This document shows, in pieces, positions 49,844-61,254 of a DNA stretch of 64,000 nt. Both the position numbers and the translations under genes were made by a program. Positions within the stretch are counted from its first letter, which is position 1. Each line of letters starts with the position of its first letter. The stretch comes from Ceratocystis colombiana (Eukaryota; Ascomycota; Sordariomycetes; Microascales; Ceratocystidaceae), in assembly GCA_026419805.1 (NCBI GenBank), contig JAOSLS010000107.1, positions 18,324 to 82,323 on the forward strand. Reading direction: 5' to 3'. Under the pieces are notes generated by a model. The model was not told the DNA's origin. It did not search any database and worked only from the letters and a program-made list of their open reading frames with translations.

Positions 49844-50847
49844 GAGATAGTATATCACCTTTTCTTGGCTGATTGCCGTTTATCAGATCTTATAAGGGAC
49901 TCGGTTTTTTGGGGCGTCGTTTGATGCCCGTACACAGCAAATATCTTCAAGCTGAATATCAAAAACTTCTTTAGTAGGACTACGGGCTCGACATTGCACC
50001 GCGTGCTCTTAAGACCCCTTCCATATTCCCTCTCTAGAATGGGGATGGCCTATTTTCCCCGCCATCCCATCTCTTCTATCGGCCCGTTTGCTAAAAGTAT
50101 CATCAGCCTATTATCGGCGTGTCTCTCTTACCTTTTTCCCGCCTGCTTTCTGCCCTCTATCCGGTCATCTCGGTCCCCATATCGTCTCCCCCGCCTTTCC
50201 AGTCTTATTTTCTTCTGGTGATCCTTGTCCGTCGAGTCGTGTCTAAAGTCGACTTAGGCTGTTAGTAGTGGCCTTGTTTTCTCTACTGCAGAGTCGCAAC
50301 CGGTTGATATGGGATATTTTTGATGGATTTTGCCGGCCATCATGCATGCGTACTACATTAGGGCTAGACTAGCAAGGTCCTGTACACTCATAAGCATAAC
50401 ACTTACATGAATCCCTGCAGGGTGTGTGCCATCCTACAACCGGTTTACAGCCGGAGCCTAAAAGCCGGAGTTATGGGCTCGCCAGCGGTGAACGCCGCAT
50501 CGGAGCACCCATATTAGGAATCGTGGCACCATTAGACCCTCTTAGCTTTATAACAGTCAGCTAGGTAGCATCGTGAGTAAGCGCCGTCAGCTCACGTGTT
50601 GTCTTATATGATTTATATTGAGATTTATTGAATCTTGAATCAAAGACTATTTCTTATTGCAGATTCACCCAGCACCCCAATCGATATACATGGACCCATC
50701 TTTTCCTCCTTTCCTTTTCATTCCCGCCTAATTCCCATCCATCCGAGAAAAGATAGTCAAAAGAGGGAATAAAAGTACTTCAAAGTTGAGTGGGTGTCAA
50801 CTTGTCTATTGACTCCCTACAGACGTTGTCATAGCTAATCTCACCGC
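49844..50847. other. Intergenic, no supported gene
   Basis: About 1 kb between the tRNA and the sterol reductase stop codon. Short open frames only; nothing recognised. Confidence 0.6.
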
Positions 50848-52487
50848 CTAGTAAATGTACGGGATAATCTTGTAGGGCACTTGCTTCTTGTACTTGAGCC
50901 AATCATCGCCATACTTCTTGTAGCATTTGTCGTCATCACGGCCTTCGCGGTGAAGCAGCAGAGTCGCAAAGTAGAAGACGTAAAAGTACGTGAATAGGAT
51001 ACCCCAGCCCCGAGCGGCACCTTGCACAACCTCACGGCCGTCCAACATAATCAATGCACCCTCAACACCGCTTCCAGCAGCCATGATGGTGTATCCGGCA
51101 ACGCCGGTGGGCAGCGAGTACGGCCAGCTCTGGATCCAGTCGCCCAAGTAGTTGATGTGGCGTGCCATGCCCCACCATCCAGTAATTAGCAGCTTGCTGC
51201 CAGTCTTGGTGGTGATATACTTGAGGTGGGCAACCTTGGGAGACTTCGGGTCACGGCGGAATTCATTCTTCTCTGAGTTAGACGAACGGAAGATCATAAA
51301 GCCAGTTAACAGGACAATGAAGGTGGCTGCCAGCCCGTAGGGGCCCAGGGTCACGGGATAGGTCGCCAAGTAACGAGTCTGTGTAGAATATAAAAAGGGA
51401 ACCCAAACCAAATCGCCAAAAGACAGCATGTTTCCAAAACCGTCCAGCGTAATGTCAATCATGGTGAGAATAGCAGGCTCATAGTACCAAGCATCAATAA
51501 CATACAATGTCTGAATACTAGCGAGGAACACCATACTGTCGGAGACATAGCCGTAGTTGCGGTATTGCTTAGCAACCCAGGTAAAATTGCACAAAGCCCA
51601 CATCAGCAGACCAGGACGCAACTCACACCATTCTTTTATATCGATCTCTCCAAAAAAGGGAAGGGTAACACGCGGGTTCAGCTCACGGCCAATGAACCAA
51701 TCGTAGAGAATGTTGTCAGTCTGGCCACCAATGGCAAGCTCGCGCATTTCCTTGTTCCCAGGTTTGACGCTAAAGCTCCCGATGTATGAGTAGGTTGCGA
51801 GGGCATAGGCAATGATCAAGTGCGAGGTCATGATTTGTAGGTAGTTGTCGTCGATATAACGCCACACAATAAAGTCAGCGCCCTCAGCAATTGTCCCAGA
51901 AAGGCAGCCGGCGAGAATAGCCATGTTGCTAGTGAAGGCTAGAGCAAAAGGTGAAGAATGTTAGATCAAGCGGTTTTAGCAAAGGTAAGGAGAGCATGTA
52001 GTCAAGTGTATTCAACTTGCCATTGCAGCGATATCTAAGACGGCCGCCAGAGACAAGCTCAGTACCCAGAGCAATCTCGGCTGGGAGGATAGCATAGAGG
52101 AATAGGTTCACAATATAGTAGGCGACTGTGACACTGAGCACGCCCAGATCGAAAAAACCCAGGAGGCCATTCTCAGGCCATCCCATCTCGACCTTGAGGC
52201 GCTCTATGTCAAGCGTACTAGGGCTCAAGGCCGACGGTACAGGGCAGCCAGAAATATCATTGCAGAAGAACCAGAAAACGTAGAGGAGAATAGGGAGGCC
52301 GAAGGAGATGCCAAAGACACCGAGACTAAACAGAAGTAACGCATGCGAGCGCAGGATTGTTAGCCTTTTACACTGAAAGATCGGTCACGATAGTCGTGAA
52401 GAAGCCGTGGAGGAATGAAAAAGCTTACGGGCCGCCAAACTCGTAGTGACGGGCCGCCAGTGCTGATGCGGGTGTTTTCGCGGGCAT
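50848..52487 (-). CDS. ERG24: C-14 sterol reductase (ERG24 type)
   Basis: ER membrane enzyme of ergosterol synthesis that reduces the C14-C15 double bond left by lanosterol demethylation, using NADPH. Exons 52487-52429, 52325-52021 and 51938-50848; 484 aa. The second intron (51939-52020) has a GCAAGT donor, so it is a GC-AG intron; it joins CN|AFTSNMAI, which matches the family's N-A-F-x-S pattern. Many hydrophobic helices are present. Conserved blocks: MRELAIGGQTDNILYDWFIG, GRELNPR, GWWGMARHINYLGDW, and the C-terminal LLHREGRDDDKCYKKYGDDW ending VPYKIIPYIY, which is diagnostic of the ERG24/ERG4/lamin-B-receptor family. Divergent from the MRH receptor gene with 669 bp between starts. ERG24 is favoured over ERG4 by the overall match to Neurospora erg-3-like sequence; a 7-dehydrocholesterol-reductase-like assignment is less likely. 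Confidence 0.9.
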
Positions 52488-53156
52488 GGCCGAGTTGTGG
52501 ATTCTTCAGATTGCAGTGTTTGGTGTTGATGTTTTTGATTTGGACAAATAGAGAAAAAGGTCTCTAGATAAAAACAGCTCCTGAGTTATGGGCACTCGAG
52601 ATTCTAGGTAGAAAGCTAAGCCCTAGTCGCTAGAAGGTAGCCCTCGTCTTGGTTAGTATTCGTGTTCGTGATCTGTCAAGCTCACAGGGGTAGACCCACT
52701 TGAGCTGTTCAAGCTTTATTTCTTCCAGGAATAGTGTTAGGGTTGTAGATAAGAGGGTTGGAATGTGTCCCCACTTCAGCTTCAGCTACAAAGGCAACCG
52801 CGGTTTAGCCGATACGCCCGTGTGCTATTTGCTTCATAATAAAGTAACAGTATGCTATATTTAAAGCACACAGGTTGCTTAAATGGCCTGCATTATCACG
52901 AGCCAGGTCAGATACTTTGTTTTCTCTATCTTGTCATGATATTTTTTGTCCCTGCTTTTTGCGCGAGATTTGATTAGTCACCTACGCTCTATTGTGATTA
53001 CAACAAAACCTGCCTCGGCCTCTTATTCTATGCTTCAGCAACTCCATCTGTTCCGGTAATCATTTCGGCGATAGCACCGCAGCCAACCAGAGGCGCAGTA
53101 CGACAATTATCCACGATATAACCCAATCCATCTCATTCAAAGTCTTGATCGCACCC
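52488..53156. promoter_or_regulatory. Shared divergent promoter region
   Basis: 669 bp between the start codons of the sterol reductase (-) and the MRH-domain receptor (+); it must contain both core promoters. I did not recognise a sterol-response element with confidence. Confidence 0.6.
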
Positions 53157-54691
53157 ATGGCGCGCATATCGCTCACTTCTTTGCTCGTCGCTCTACTGGG
53201 CAGCGGCTCTCTATCCCTTGCAACCGCCAACATTGCATCGGCCTCCACATCGTCCCTCCCCTCTTCCTCCACAGTTGCTCCCGCGGCCTGCACAGCGACA
53301 TCCGTCTCAACTCTCGGAGGTTTTTTCGACCTACGACCAGATATTGCCGTTCCAGCGCCTAAGGACGCGCCCAAAGTTAAGGGTGTGCGCAATACAGACT
53401 ATGAGGCTCGTGGCTGGGACTATGGCTACAACTTCACACTCAATGTGTGCTCATCGGTGGTGGCACCAGTGAAGGATGTTGTGGGCATTGAGAAGTCACA
53501 ATGGCAGAACGTGAGTGCGTATTATACGCATGAGGATAAGGTGTATTCTTTAGGGTGAGAATTCTCTTGTTATTTTCTTTTTTCGTTTCTCCTTTTTGTC
53601 TGTCTTCTTTGCCCATATTTCGCTTTCTTGTTGTCTTCTTGTTCTAGTCTATGTCCCCGTCAAATAACGCCCCAGAATCTGTCAGAAAACTAACCAAATC
53701 CTTTCTTCCGTTGATATAGGCAAGAATCCATGAACCTGCAAAGCCGCGGCCGTAAACTCGTCCTGCAATACAAAGATGGCTCTCCGTGCGAATCTCCGTC
53801 ATCTTCGTCATCTTCTTCCTCAACGACCAGGCGCAAGTCCGCCACTATTTCATTTCTTTGTGCCAGCGACCCGCTGGTAACCTCGCTCGTTGTGACCTTT
53901 GTTGGCGCCGATCCCGACCAATGTGCTTATTTCTTTGAGGCCCGGTCATCTCATGCCTGTCTTTCCGCAGAGCCACAACGCCCAGGCTCGGGATCCGTCG
54001 GCCCTGGGAGTGTCTTCACCCTAATTGCAATCATTGCTTTTATGGTGTATGTTCTTGGCGGTGTTTTCTATAACCGCACGGTTGCCCATGCGCGTGGCTG
54101 GCGCCAATTGCCCAACTACTCACTGTGGGCTAGCGTTTGGAGTGTTATTTGCGTATGTGTGTCTTGTGGCAACCGCCGGCGTCGGTGGTAGCCTCCCGCC
54201 CTGCCTGTTGCCCTCATTCTCGTTTTCTTGATCTCTTATTGCTCCCTTTACTCTTTTATTTCGTGGTGTGTCTCTTCCCAGTTTTCTTTGTAGCCATGTT
54301 GCGGCTCTTAAGTCTAGGCCCATTTACATGTGCCCTGTCATGTCATTTCATGTTTCGCCTTTGATCCCTCATTCTTGTTTTTCGTGTATAGATACCCTGT
54401 CCCCGGATTCACTTCCTTTGATATCTTGCGTACTATAATCTTGCCGCCGCATTCTTTACACTCCTACCCTTCAAAAATATATGGAACGGCTCTGACAAAG
54501 TAAAACCAAAATCTTTTTCTCCCATTTTACAGGACTTTACCACCATTATCGTGGCCTCATGCGCCCGCTTCCTTCCCGCCTCCAACTCGTACGGGACGGC
54601 CCATTATCGCCGTTTGGCCCGCTCCCCAACTCGCAGCCGTGAAGACGAGAACCGCCTCATCGATCAGCTGGACGAAGAATGGGACGATTAA
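53157..54691 (+). CDS. MRH-domain (mannose-6-phosphate-receptor-like) type I membrane protein
   Basis: Probable Golgi/endosomal sorting receptor related to yeast Mrl1 and Atg27. Exons 53157-53554, 53720-54152 and 54533-54691; 329 aa. The N-terminus MARISLTSLLVALLGSG is a signal peptide. A luminal domain has the cysteines and motifs of the M6P-receptor homology fold: DYGYNFTLNVCSSV, SPCES, FLCASDPLVTSLVVTF, DQCAYFFEARSSHAC. One transmembrane helix (SVFTLIAIIAFMVYVLGGVF) is followed by YNRTVAHARGWRQLPNYSLW, a typical post-membrane motif. The cytosolic tail ends in acidic ENRLIDQLDEEWDD, possibly a sorting signal. Introns are 165 and 380 nt; both splices keep frame and rejoin conserved sequence (SVIC|DFTTIIVASCARFLP). 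The first ATG (53157) starts the signal peptide. Mrl1-like is preferred to Atg27 because of the long GWRQLP-containing tail; the distinction is not certain. Confidence 0.85.
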
Positions 54692-55332
54692 GTCTTTGAA
54701 GCAGCAGTATGTATGCTAGGCTTTCCGGACCTAAATTTCTTGCCCTGGCGGCAAATTTTAAGTTGGTTGAGAGCGACTAGCCGTGCTGTTGCTGTTTGGA
54801 GGGATTATATGTATGTACGTAACTGTGGATCCCGAAGATTGACTGTAGACTTGTCACAAGTTGAAAAATCGGCTTTACGTTTTCTTTGTCTGCTTTACTT
54901 GTGTTGTTGTTTTAGACGGCGTTTAACTTCATGCTTTGCTTTTCTGTATCATTATTTTTGTTTCATCTACACTTCTTTTATTCCTTATCTCTCTTTGTCT
55001 TGTGATGTGCTGTCTGTAATCACCGAGGCTACTGTTGGCTAGATGCTATGCTATCTCGGATGAAAAGTGGGACTAAGTTGATGGGAGCCAAAAACAGGCT
55101 TGAATGATCCAAGCGACGTCAGTCAGCCTTTAGGGCTCTTGGCATTTTAGTGTTTAAACAAGAGTTCCTTTGAGAGAGTGTCATAATATATGAAGCTTGT
55201 AAGCAATACAAAAGATCAGGTATTAAGGAAATATATGCGCAAGTAAAGGGTGCCCTATATCTTGTCTTTTACCACTTCTATAGATTATGATTGTGACATT
55301 CCCTATTCCTCTCCCTCTTCTCTTTCTAGCAT
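54692..55332. other. Intergenic between convergent genes
   Basis: 641 bp separating the stop codons of the MRH receptor (+) and CPS1/Mug62-type gene (-). It should hold both 3' UTRs. No gene is seen. Confidence 0.65.
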
Positions 55333-58300
55333 CTACTCTTTTATATCCGACGCGAGTTTCATATTCATAATTGCATCCTTAGTCCATTCATCTTCAGACA
55401 ACTCGACTGGCGCTCCGCTGTTGAGCCATAGGGGATCCCGACCATCAATACTAGGCAGAGGCCCGCTTAGAGTGGCTGACATGGCCTGGCTGGTCATTGA
55501 AGTCAGGGCAGAAATGGGCTCTCCAGGCCCAGAGGAGCCGGCTGTAGACGCCTCCGGCTGATTTTCAAGGCCAAAGTTGAATTCTGGAAGGTTCACCCCT
55601 CCCGAATGTGCTGTAGGCATCGAGCCAGAAGCATCGGCTTGAAGCTGTATGGGTTGGGTGGGTATTGAAGCCACAGGCGACTGCTGTAGTTGCTGCTGAT
55701 TCTGATGTTGATAATAATCTGAATGCTGTGCTTGGGCCGAGTACTGCTGCTGCTGTGTCTGTGCTTGTATCTGCTGCTGTTGGGCCATCATCTGAGGCAC
55801 CATCGGCATAGGGGGCACTTGAGAGTTCCTCATCGTGTCCAGTCTCGCTGAAGAGCTAACCGTCGACATGCGTCTATTCGCTAGCGACGGTTCTTGGCTG
55901 CTCTGGAAGCTGCTCATGGAGGATCTGCCAACAGCGTCGCCCCCATGGCCAAGCGGTCCTCCATCCAAAATGCTGGGATCAGTACTGCGGATGGCAAACT
56001 GGGCCAAGGTAGGCATATTGCGCTTAATCCAACCAGCTAGGATCTTACCCCGCTGCTTTTCGCCGAGGCGCGAGCGAGGGAAGGCCCCCTTTTCGACAAA
56101 GGCAACAATATCAACGACAATCTGGTGCTCGTTGAGAACAGCGTTGACGATAACAGGTACAATTGAGGCAAGATAGGGGCTGCGCGGGACTTCGGCTAGA
56201 ACAACCACGAGCCCACCAGCCTGGAAAACCGCACTATTCAAAAAAATGTTAGCATTTGAGTGAAAATAAATCGTCAAGTCAGTTAGCTTTGAGCTTACCA
56301 TCCACCGGGCACAATACGACGATGGGAACGTTCAATAGACGTTTCAATGTCCATGGGGAAATGACTGAGACCATTGATCTCAAAGGTCTCGCCAATGCTT
56401 CCTAGGACAAATAAGACTTGCATCTCTACTAGTGCACCCCCGGGTCCAATTGGCCGACTAACGCTGTGCAAGAAGCCTAGGTCTCCTGTACGGACATAGG
56501 CGATATTCGGATCGCCATCTACTGTGCGACCGTTGAAACGGTCAACGTCAAAGCCAGACTTGGAGCCGTAGAATGACTTGACACAGGCCTCACTGTCAAC
56601 CCAGATCTCGCCATACTCGCCATCATGGCAAAGCGTGCAACTCTCAGGGTTGACAATCGCAATCTGTGTTGACACAGGCACCATTCCGGAATCCTGCACT
56701 AACAAGGCTGTCTTGCTATCTGTGCCGGGATCTAATGGGATGACTAGGCCACGACGAAGTGCCCGCGTATCTAGCCATAATTCGATGGGCTCAATGCACA
56801 TGTAGGACCGGGATGCGATCATGGGATTTAGAACATGGGAGTATACCGTATTGATTGCCGTGCGATCAAGGCTGCTAGCCGCAAAGTGTAAGCGCACCTT
56901 TTGGAAGACATCAACGCGAGGCCTGCCGTCTGCTCCAATCATCATGTTCTTCATCTCGTGTAGTGTGAAACCCTTGGCTGTCATAGACGCCATGGCATGG
57001 TCTAGCATTTGAGGCGTGGCGTAAGTGTCCTTGATCTTGTACCGGGATAGGCTAACAAAAAGTGACAGTGGTTGCTGGGCAAACTCAACGGGCGATAGAA
57101 GATATGTAGGGGTGCCAATGTAAATTCCCATGACAACAGAATGCAGGAAACCCAGACCCGTGGTACTTCTCACACAACCAAGAACCGGCCGGGAGCTAGT
57201 CATCTGACACGTCTCCTTCTGCACCTTGCACATGCCTAGAATTGTGTCATGGCCTAACTGCACGGCAATTCGTCGTTGGTCGGGTGTCCAGTAAGTCCAA
57301 ATGACAACTGGCCACTTTGGTTGCACCCAGGCCGGATTCATAGTGAGGCCAAGGTCACGAGAGCCGCTGTTCTGGCGTGGGGGCTTTGTGGTGTTGTACA
57401 CATTCGGCAGGCTGACTTTGGCTATACCAGCAGACTGCTTGATGTGGCTAGCCACAAGCTTCATCTTTAACAAGTGATCGACATCTTGATTGACTAAAAC
57501 GGCCTTGACCTTGTAGTCAGAGACCAAGTGCAGCAAAGCCGGGACATCCTCTCGCAAGCGATTTTGATCTAGGGGCGCCATGGGGATGATGATTAGTCCA
57601 AGGCTGATGCAGGCATGGACAGCAAAGACAAACTCTTCCGAGTGCGTATACATCAAAATGATATGATCACCCGCCTTGACCTTGACCTTGTTACGGAGAT
57701 AGATCGCGACGGCAGCCACCTTCAAATCGAACTTCTTCCACGTAATGCCTTTGCCCTCGCGTCCCTTACTATCAATAGTGCAGTAGGCCAACTCTTCGGG
57801 CTGTCTGGCCACGCGCCATTGAATAAGATCTGTGATAGACATGAAGTTGTTCAGGGGTGTAGATGTTCGATCGTCCATCACAACTTCTCGGCGATCAATG
57901 CCTGAGTACTGCTTGTCTGCTGGCATAAGAATATCTGATCGAGAGCTAGAGGCTAGAGGCGACCAAATACCACCAATGGGGTCAACGCCAATAGGCAGGT
58001 TTAGGACAGCATGCTCAATGCCAAATCGCACATGAGCACATGGAAGATTGCCAAGATCAAAGTCACGGCGACATAGCATGTTTCCGATTTCTCGTCGGCC
58101 ATTGCGGATAACTCTAGGTAGACTGTTTGGAGGGCTAATCATGACGCAGTACAGTCGTAGGTGATGCTCTTGCATCAAAACGTCCATGCACTTTTCCGCT
58201 AAACTATCCAGCAGGGGAGGGTCAAGCTGCTTGGGGGCGCCGCCCTGCTGCAGCGGTGCTGTAGATGCAGCGCTAGCCTCAACTACTAAGATGGGTAGAT

Positions 58301-61254
58301 GCTCTTCGTTCACATAGACGTCAAAAGCGGAGCAATCATACACCAACTGGGTCATATTCTTGAGGATGCTGACCACCAGATGTTGTACAAAAAAGTAGCG
58401 ATGCTCTGCTACTTCTGTGCCGTGCTCCATCCACTCGACCTTTTGACGGATACGGTCTTCATACAGGCCAAGCACAAACACCTTGCCCTCAATGACCGTA
58501 CCTAGGAGACCGGTCCGAAGGAACTCGGGCTCAATAGATGTTGGAGTTGGGTTCCCAGGATCAAACTTGTACGGACGAGCATGGAATATTTGCTCCGTGT
58601 GCTTTGGCAAGGCCCAAAACCCCCCAGACAACGATGGTGAGTCTACCCAAATTTCACCAATGGCGTGTGAGGAAGCTAGCAGACCTGTTTCAGGGTTGAC
58701 CACAGCCAGCGTAGCATCAGGAATAGGATAGCCAAAAGCGCCTACACGTACTGTGGTAGCATCTCCGGCACCCTCTTTGCGTGCCTCATCGCCAATAGCC
58801 ACAACGACCACTTCATTGCTTTTGAGGGCCTCGCGGTCTAAAAGTACTTCGCCCAGTTCATTCTTAGCCCGGGACTCCGTCTTGGTCGTATTTCCACCTC
58901 CTAAAAGACTGCCAAAGCCGCTCGTAGCTGGTTTCTTCTCTTCCTCCTTTTCCTTCTCGCTCTCACTATCATCAAGATCCTCTTCGGTATTCAAAAGCTT
59001 TAGAGGAACACCCATGCGCTCTTCTCCGCCCACCCAATCACGGACACTAATAACCATGCCGCCATGCTCAGGCAGGCAAAGCATAGGAGCTACCACTTCA
59101 CGGGCCCTTGGGTTTCGCAGGGGACGCAACCAACGATCAGCCAGAATCTCATGAAATTCGCAGTTCACAGTCAAAGTGTCAATCAGGCAAAGCTTGACGC
59201 TCTGGAAGCTTGGCTCCACACCTTTCTTGTAGTTTCGAGTAGACATGGGGTCGGTTTGGTAGTTACTAACAGCCTTGTTGAGGCCTGAATAGTCGGCTAC
59301 CATAAGAGTTGCCTTGTATTTGGTGATGATGTGGGCATAGAGACCAGGGACATCAATAGCCTTGCTTTCCATCCACACTGTCGTATGGCCTCCATAGACA
59401 CCATATAGCACACCGAGAATCATACCAATGCCATGGCGCGGATCAAGGTATGATAGCAAAATCTCACTACCCGGATTGTTAGCCATGAGCTTGCCATTTC
59501 GGTCTCGGAGATTGGTGCCATTGAACGTGTCTCCAGGCTTGTTGCTAGGTACGGTCGTTGTAATGGCGCTCAGACAGGCCATCTGGTGCATGATTGTGCG
59601 ATGGCTGAGTACTACGCCACGATGGTCACCAGTTGGCCCACGGGAGAATTCGATGTAGGCAAGATCGGGCACTAGGAGCGCTGGAACGTCGTCCTTCTTT
59701 TTGGGATGAAAGCTACCAAAGTCGTTGGTTTTCCACCACTCAACACCCTTGGGCCATGATAGCTTCTGCATGTTGATGTCACGCTGAAACATTTTGAGAT
59801 TAGTATCGGTAGTCAGAGCCAGGTGAGCCTGTGTGGAGGTAAGGATCATGTTGAGACGCTGGTAGTCCTGCAAATCGTTTATGGGAACAGCTACAACACC
59901 GGCAATAGAGCAGCCCAAGAGTGCAATAGCAAAGTCAATGACCTCGGTCTCACGGTAGACCAACGCCACTCGGTCGCCTTTGTACAGCGTGCTTTTGTCT
60001 CTAATGACCTGGGCCACTTTTTCTGCCCTGGATGCCAGCTTGTCCCAGGCAATCGTGCCGATTTCCTTGCCCTTGCTGTCTAGCACCCAGTATGCAGGAA
60101 GTTTGGCGTTGGTACGGCCGCGGTATCTCAGAACAGCAGCGATATTATCAAACTTTGACATGGGCTCGTTTAGGTCATGGGGGTCGTATATGGCGAACGG
60201 GACGTCTCGAGGTTCAAGTGGCATTTGGTAGTCCAGAGCCTCGGGAGGCGGAAGGTCTCTAGCGCTAAGCATGGGGGGTGCAATAGCGGCTGTTGGCGAA
60301 AAGGTCTCATTGACCGAGTACCGCTGTGGGCCGCCATAGTCGTCGCCCTGGTCGTGGGATTGCTGACCGGCGAAGTCGGGAAAGTATGTCTGCGAATCCA
60401 TTGTTCCGGCGTGGCTGTCATAAGACTGCTGTGGTTGGTGGTGAATCCTCTGGTGTGGTGGCAGAGGGCCCTGGCCCATTTGGTCGCCGTAGGCCATTTG
60501 CTGGTCCGGGTTGAAGGCATAGTCGGCTGAGACCATTGTCTGGGTTCGTGACGGGTCTATTGTGGGCAAGCCTTGACCCAGGCCTGCACTCAGAAACAGT
60601 GAGTCTGGTCTCTTAGAAGTGGTATGGTCCACTGCCATGGGCACGCCAGGCCGCAGGGAAGAGATAGCCTGAAAGGCAGATTCTGAAGGAGCATAAGAGG
60701 CCCGCCGCATGCTGTATGAGGAGTCTGGGCGGGCGTTGTTGTGAAAAGTTGGTGAAGGCCGGCTCTCATCGTTTGGGCCGATGATGGATTCGGGCTGTGG
60801 AGTCATAGAGAGTCTATGGCCAGCGCTAGCAGGATGCGACGAGTTTTCGGGTGAGTGGATCTTAAGACCGCCCCGGCGGTGGTGCGAGGGCTCGGCAATA
60901 AATGGGGGCGAGTTGGGGGCGCTAGAGTCAGCATATTGGAACTGCGCCAAGAGCTGCATCTTGCGCTTCTGATAGCTGCAAAGGGGGAAGGAGAAAACAA
61001 GGGTCAGCTGTTGGGTTTCTAGATGTTGGGTGGTAGTGATGATTGAGAAATGGAGGAAGCATCGCCTAGTCGTACCCCTTCTGTGTGATATCGCCCTCCT
61101 ACATCAGTGCGGCATGTCAGTCAGCTTAGCTTGTTAATTCAGTCGGGGCCTCGCCACGGCTTTGACAGTATGGTTGCAAGGGGTCATGTCATACCTCTAG
61201 TTCGCGGTCCAGTTCGGCCAGCTGCTGCAGCAGCTCCGGTGGGTAGTCAGCCAT
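55333..61254 (-). CDS. CPS1: CPS1/Mug62/DIP2-type protein: DMAP1-binding domain and two AMP-binding domains
   Basis: Large adenylate-forming-like protein of the fungal CPS1 (Cochliobolus) / S. pombe Mug62 / animal DIP2 family; the biochemical role is poorly defined. Exons 61254-61195 (20 codons), 61098-61076 (23-nt microexon), 60975-56299 and 56233-55333; 1886 aa. The first exons form the DMAP1-binding motif: MADYPPELLQQLAELDRELE, EGDITQKGYQKRKMQLL. A disordered Pro/Gln-rich linker runs to about residue 280. AMP-binding domain 1 spans about 290-900; its nucleotide loop is EFSRGPTGDHRGVVLSHR near residue 472. Domain 2 spans about 1070-1590 with TYWTPDQRRIAVQLGHDTI at the equivalent place. Both loops depart from the usual TSGTTGxPKG. 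RIVPGGCAVFQAGGLVVVL crosses the last splice. A Gln-rich tail (about 1721-1771) follows. Start chosen at the ATG ahead of the DMAP1-binding domain. The protein is not a peptide synthetase: no thiolation or condensation domain is seen. Confidence 0.93.

Noticed and set aside
34566..61254. Possible secondary-metabolite cluster (regulator, methyltransferase, adenylation-domain protein)
   Set aside because: No PKS, NRPS, terpene synthase or P450 is present, the genes are kilobases apart, and the adenylation protein is the conserved CPS1/Mug62 type.
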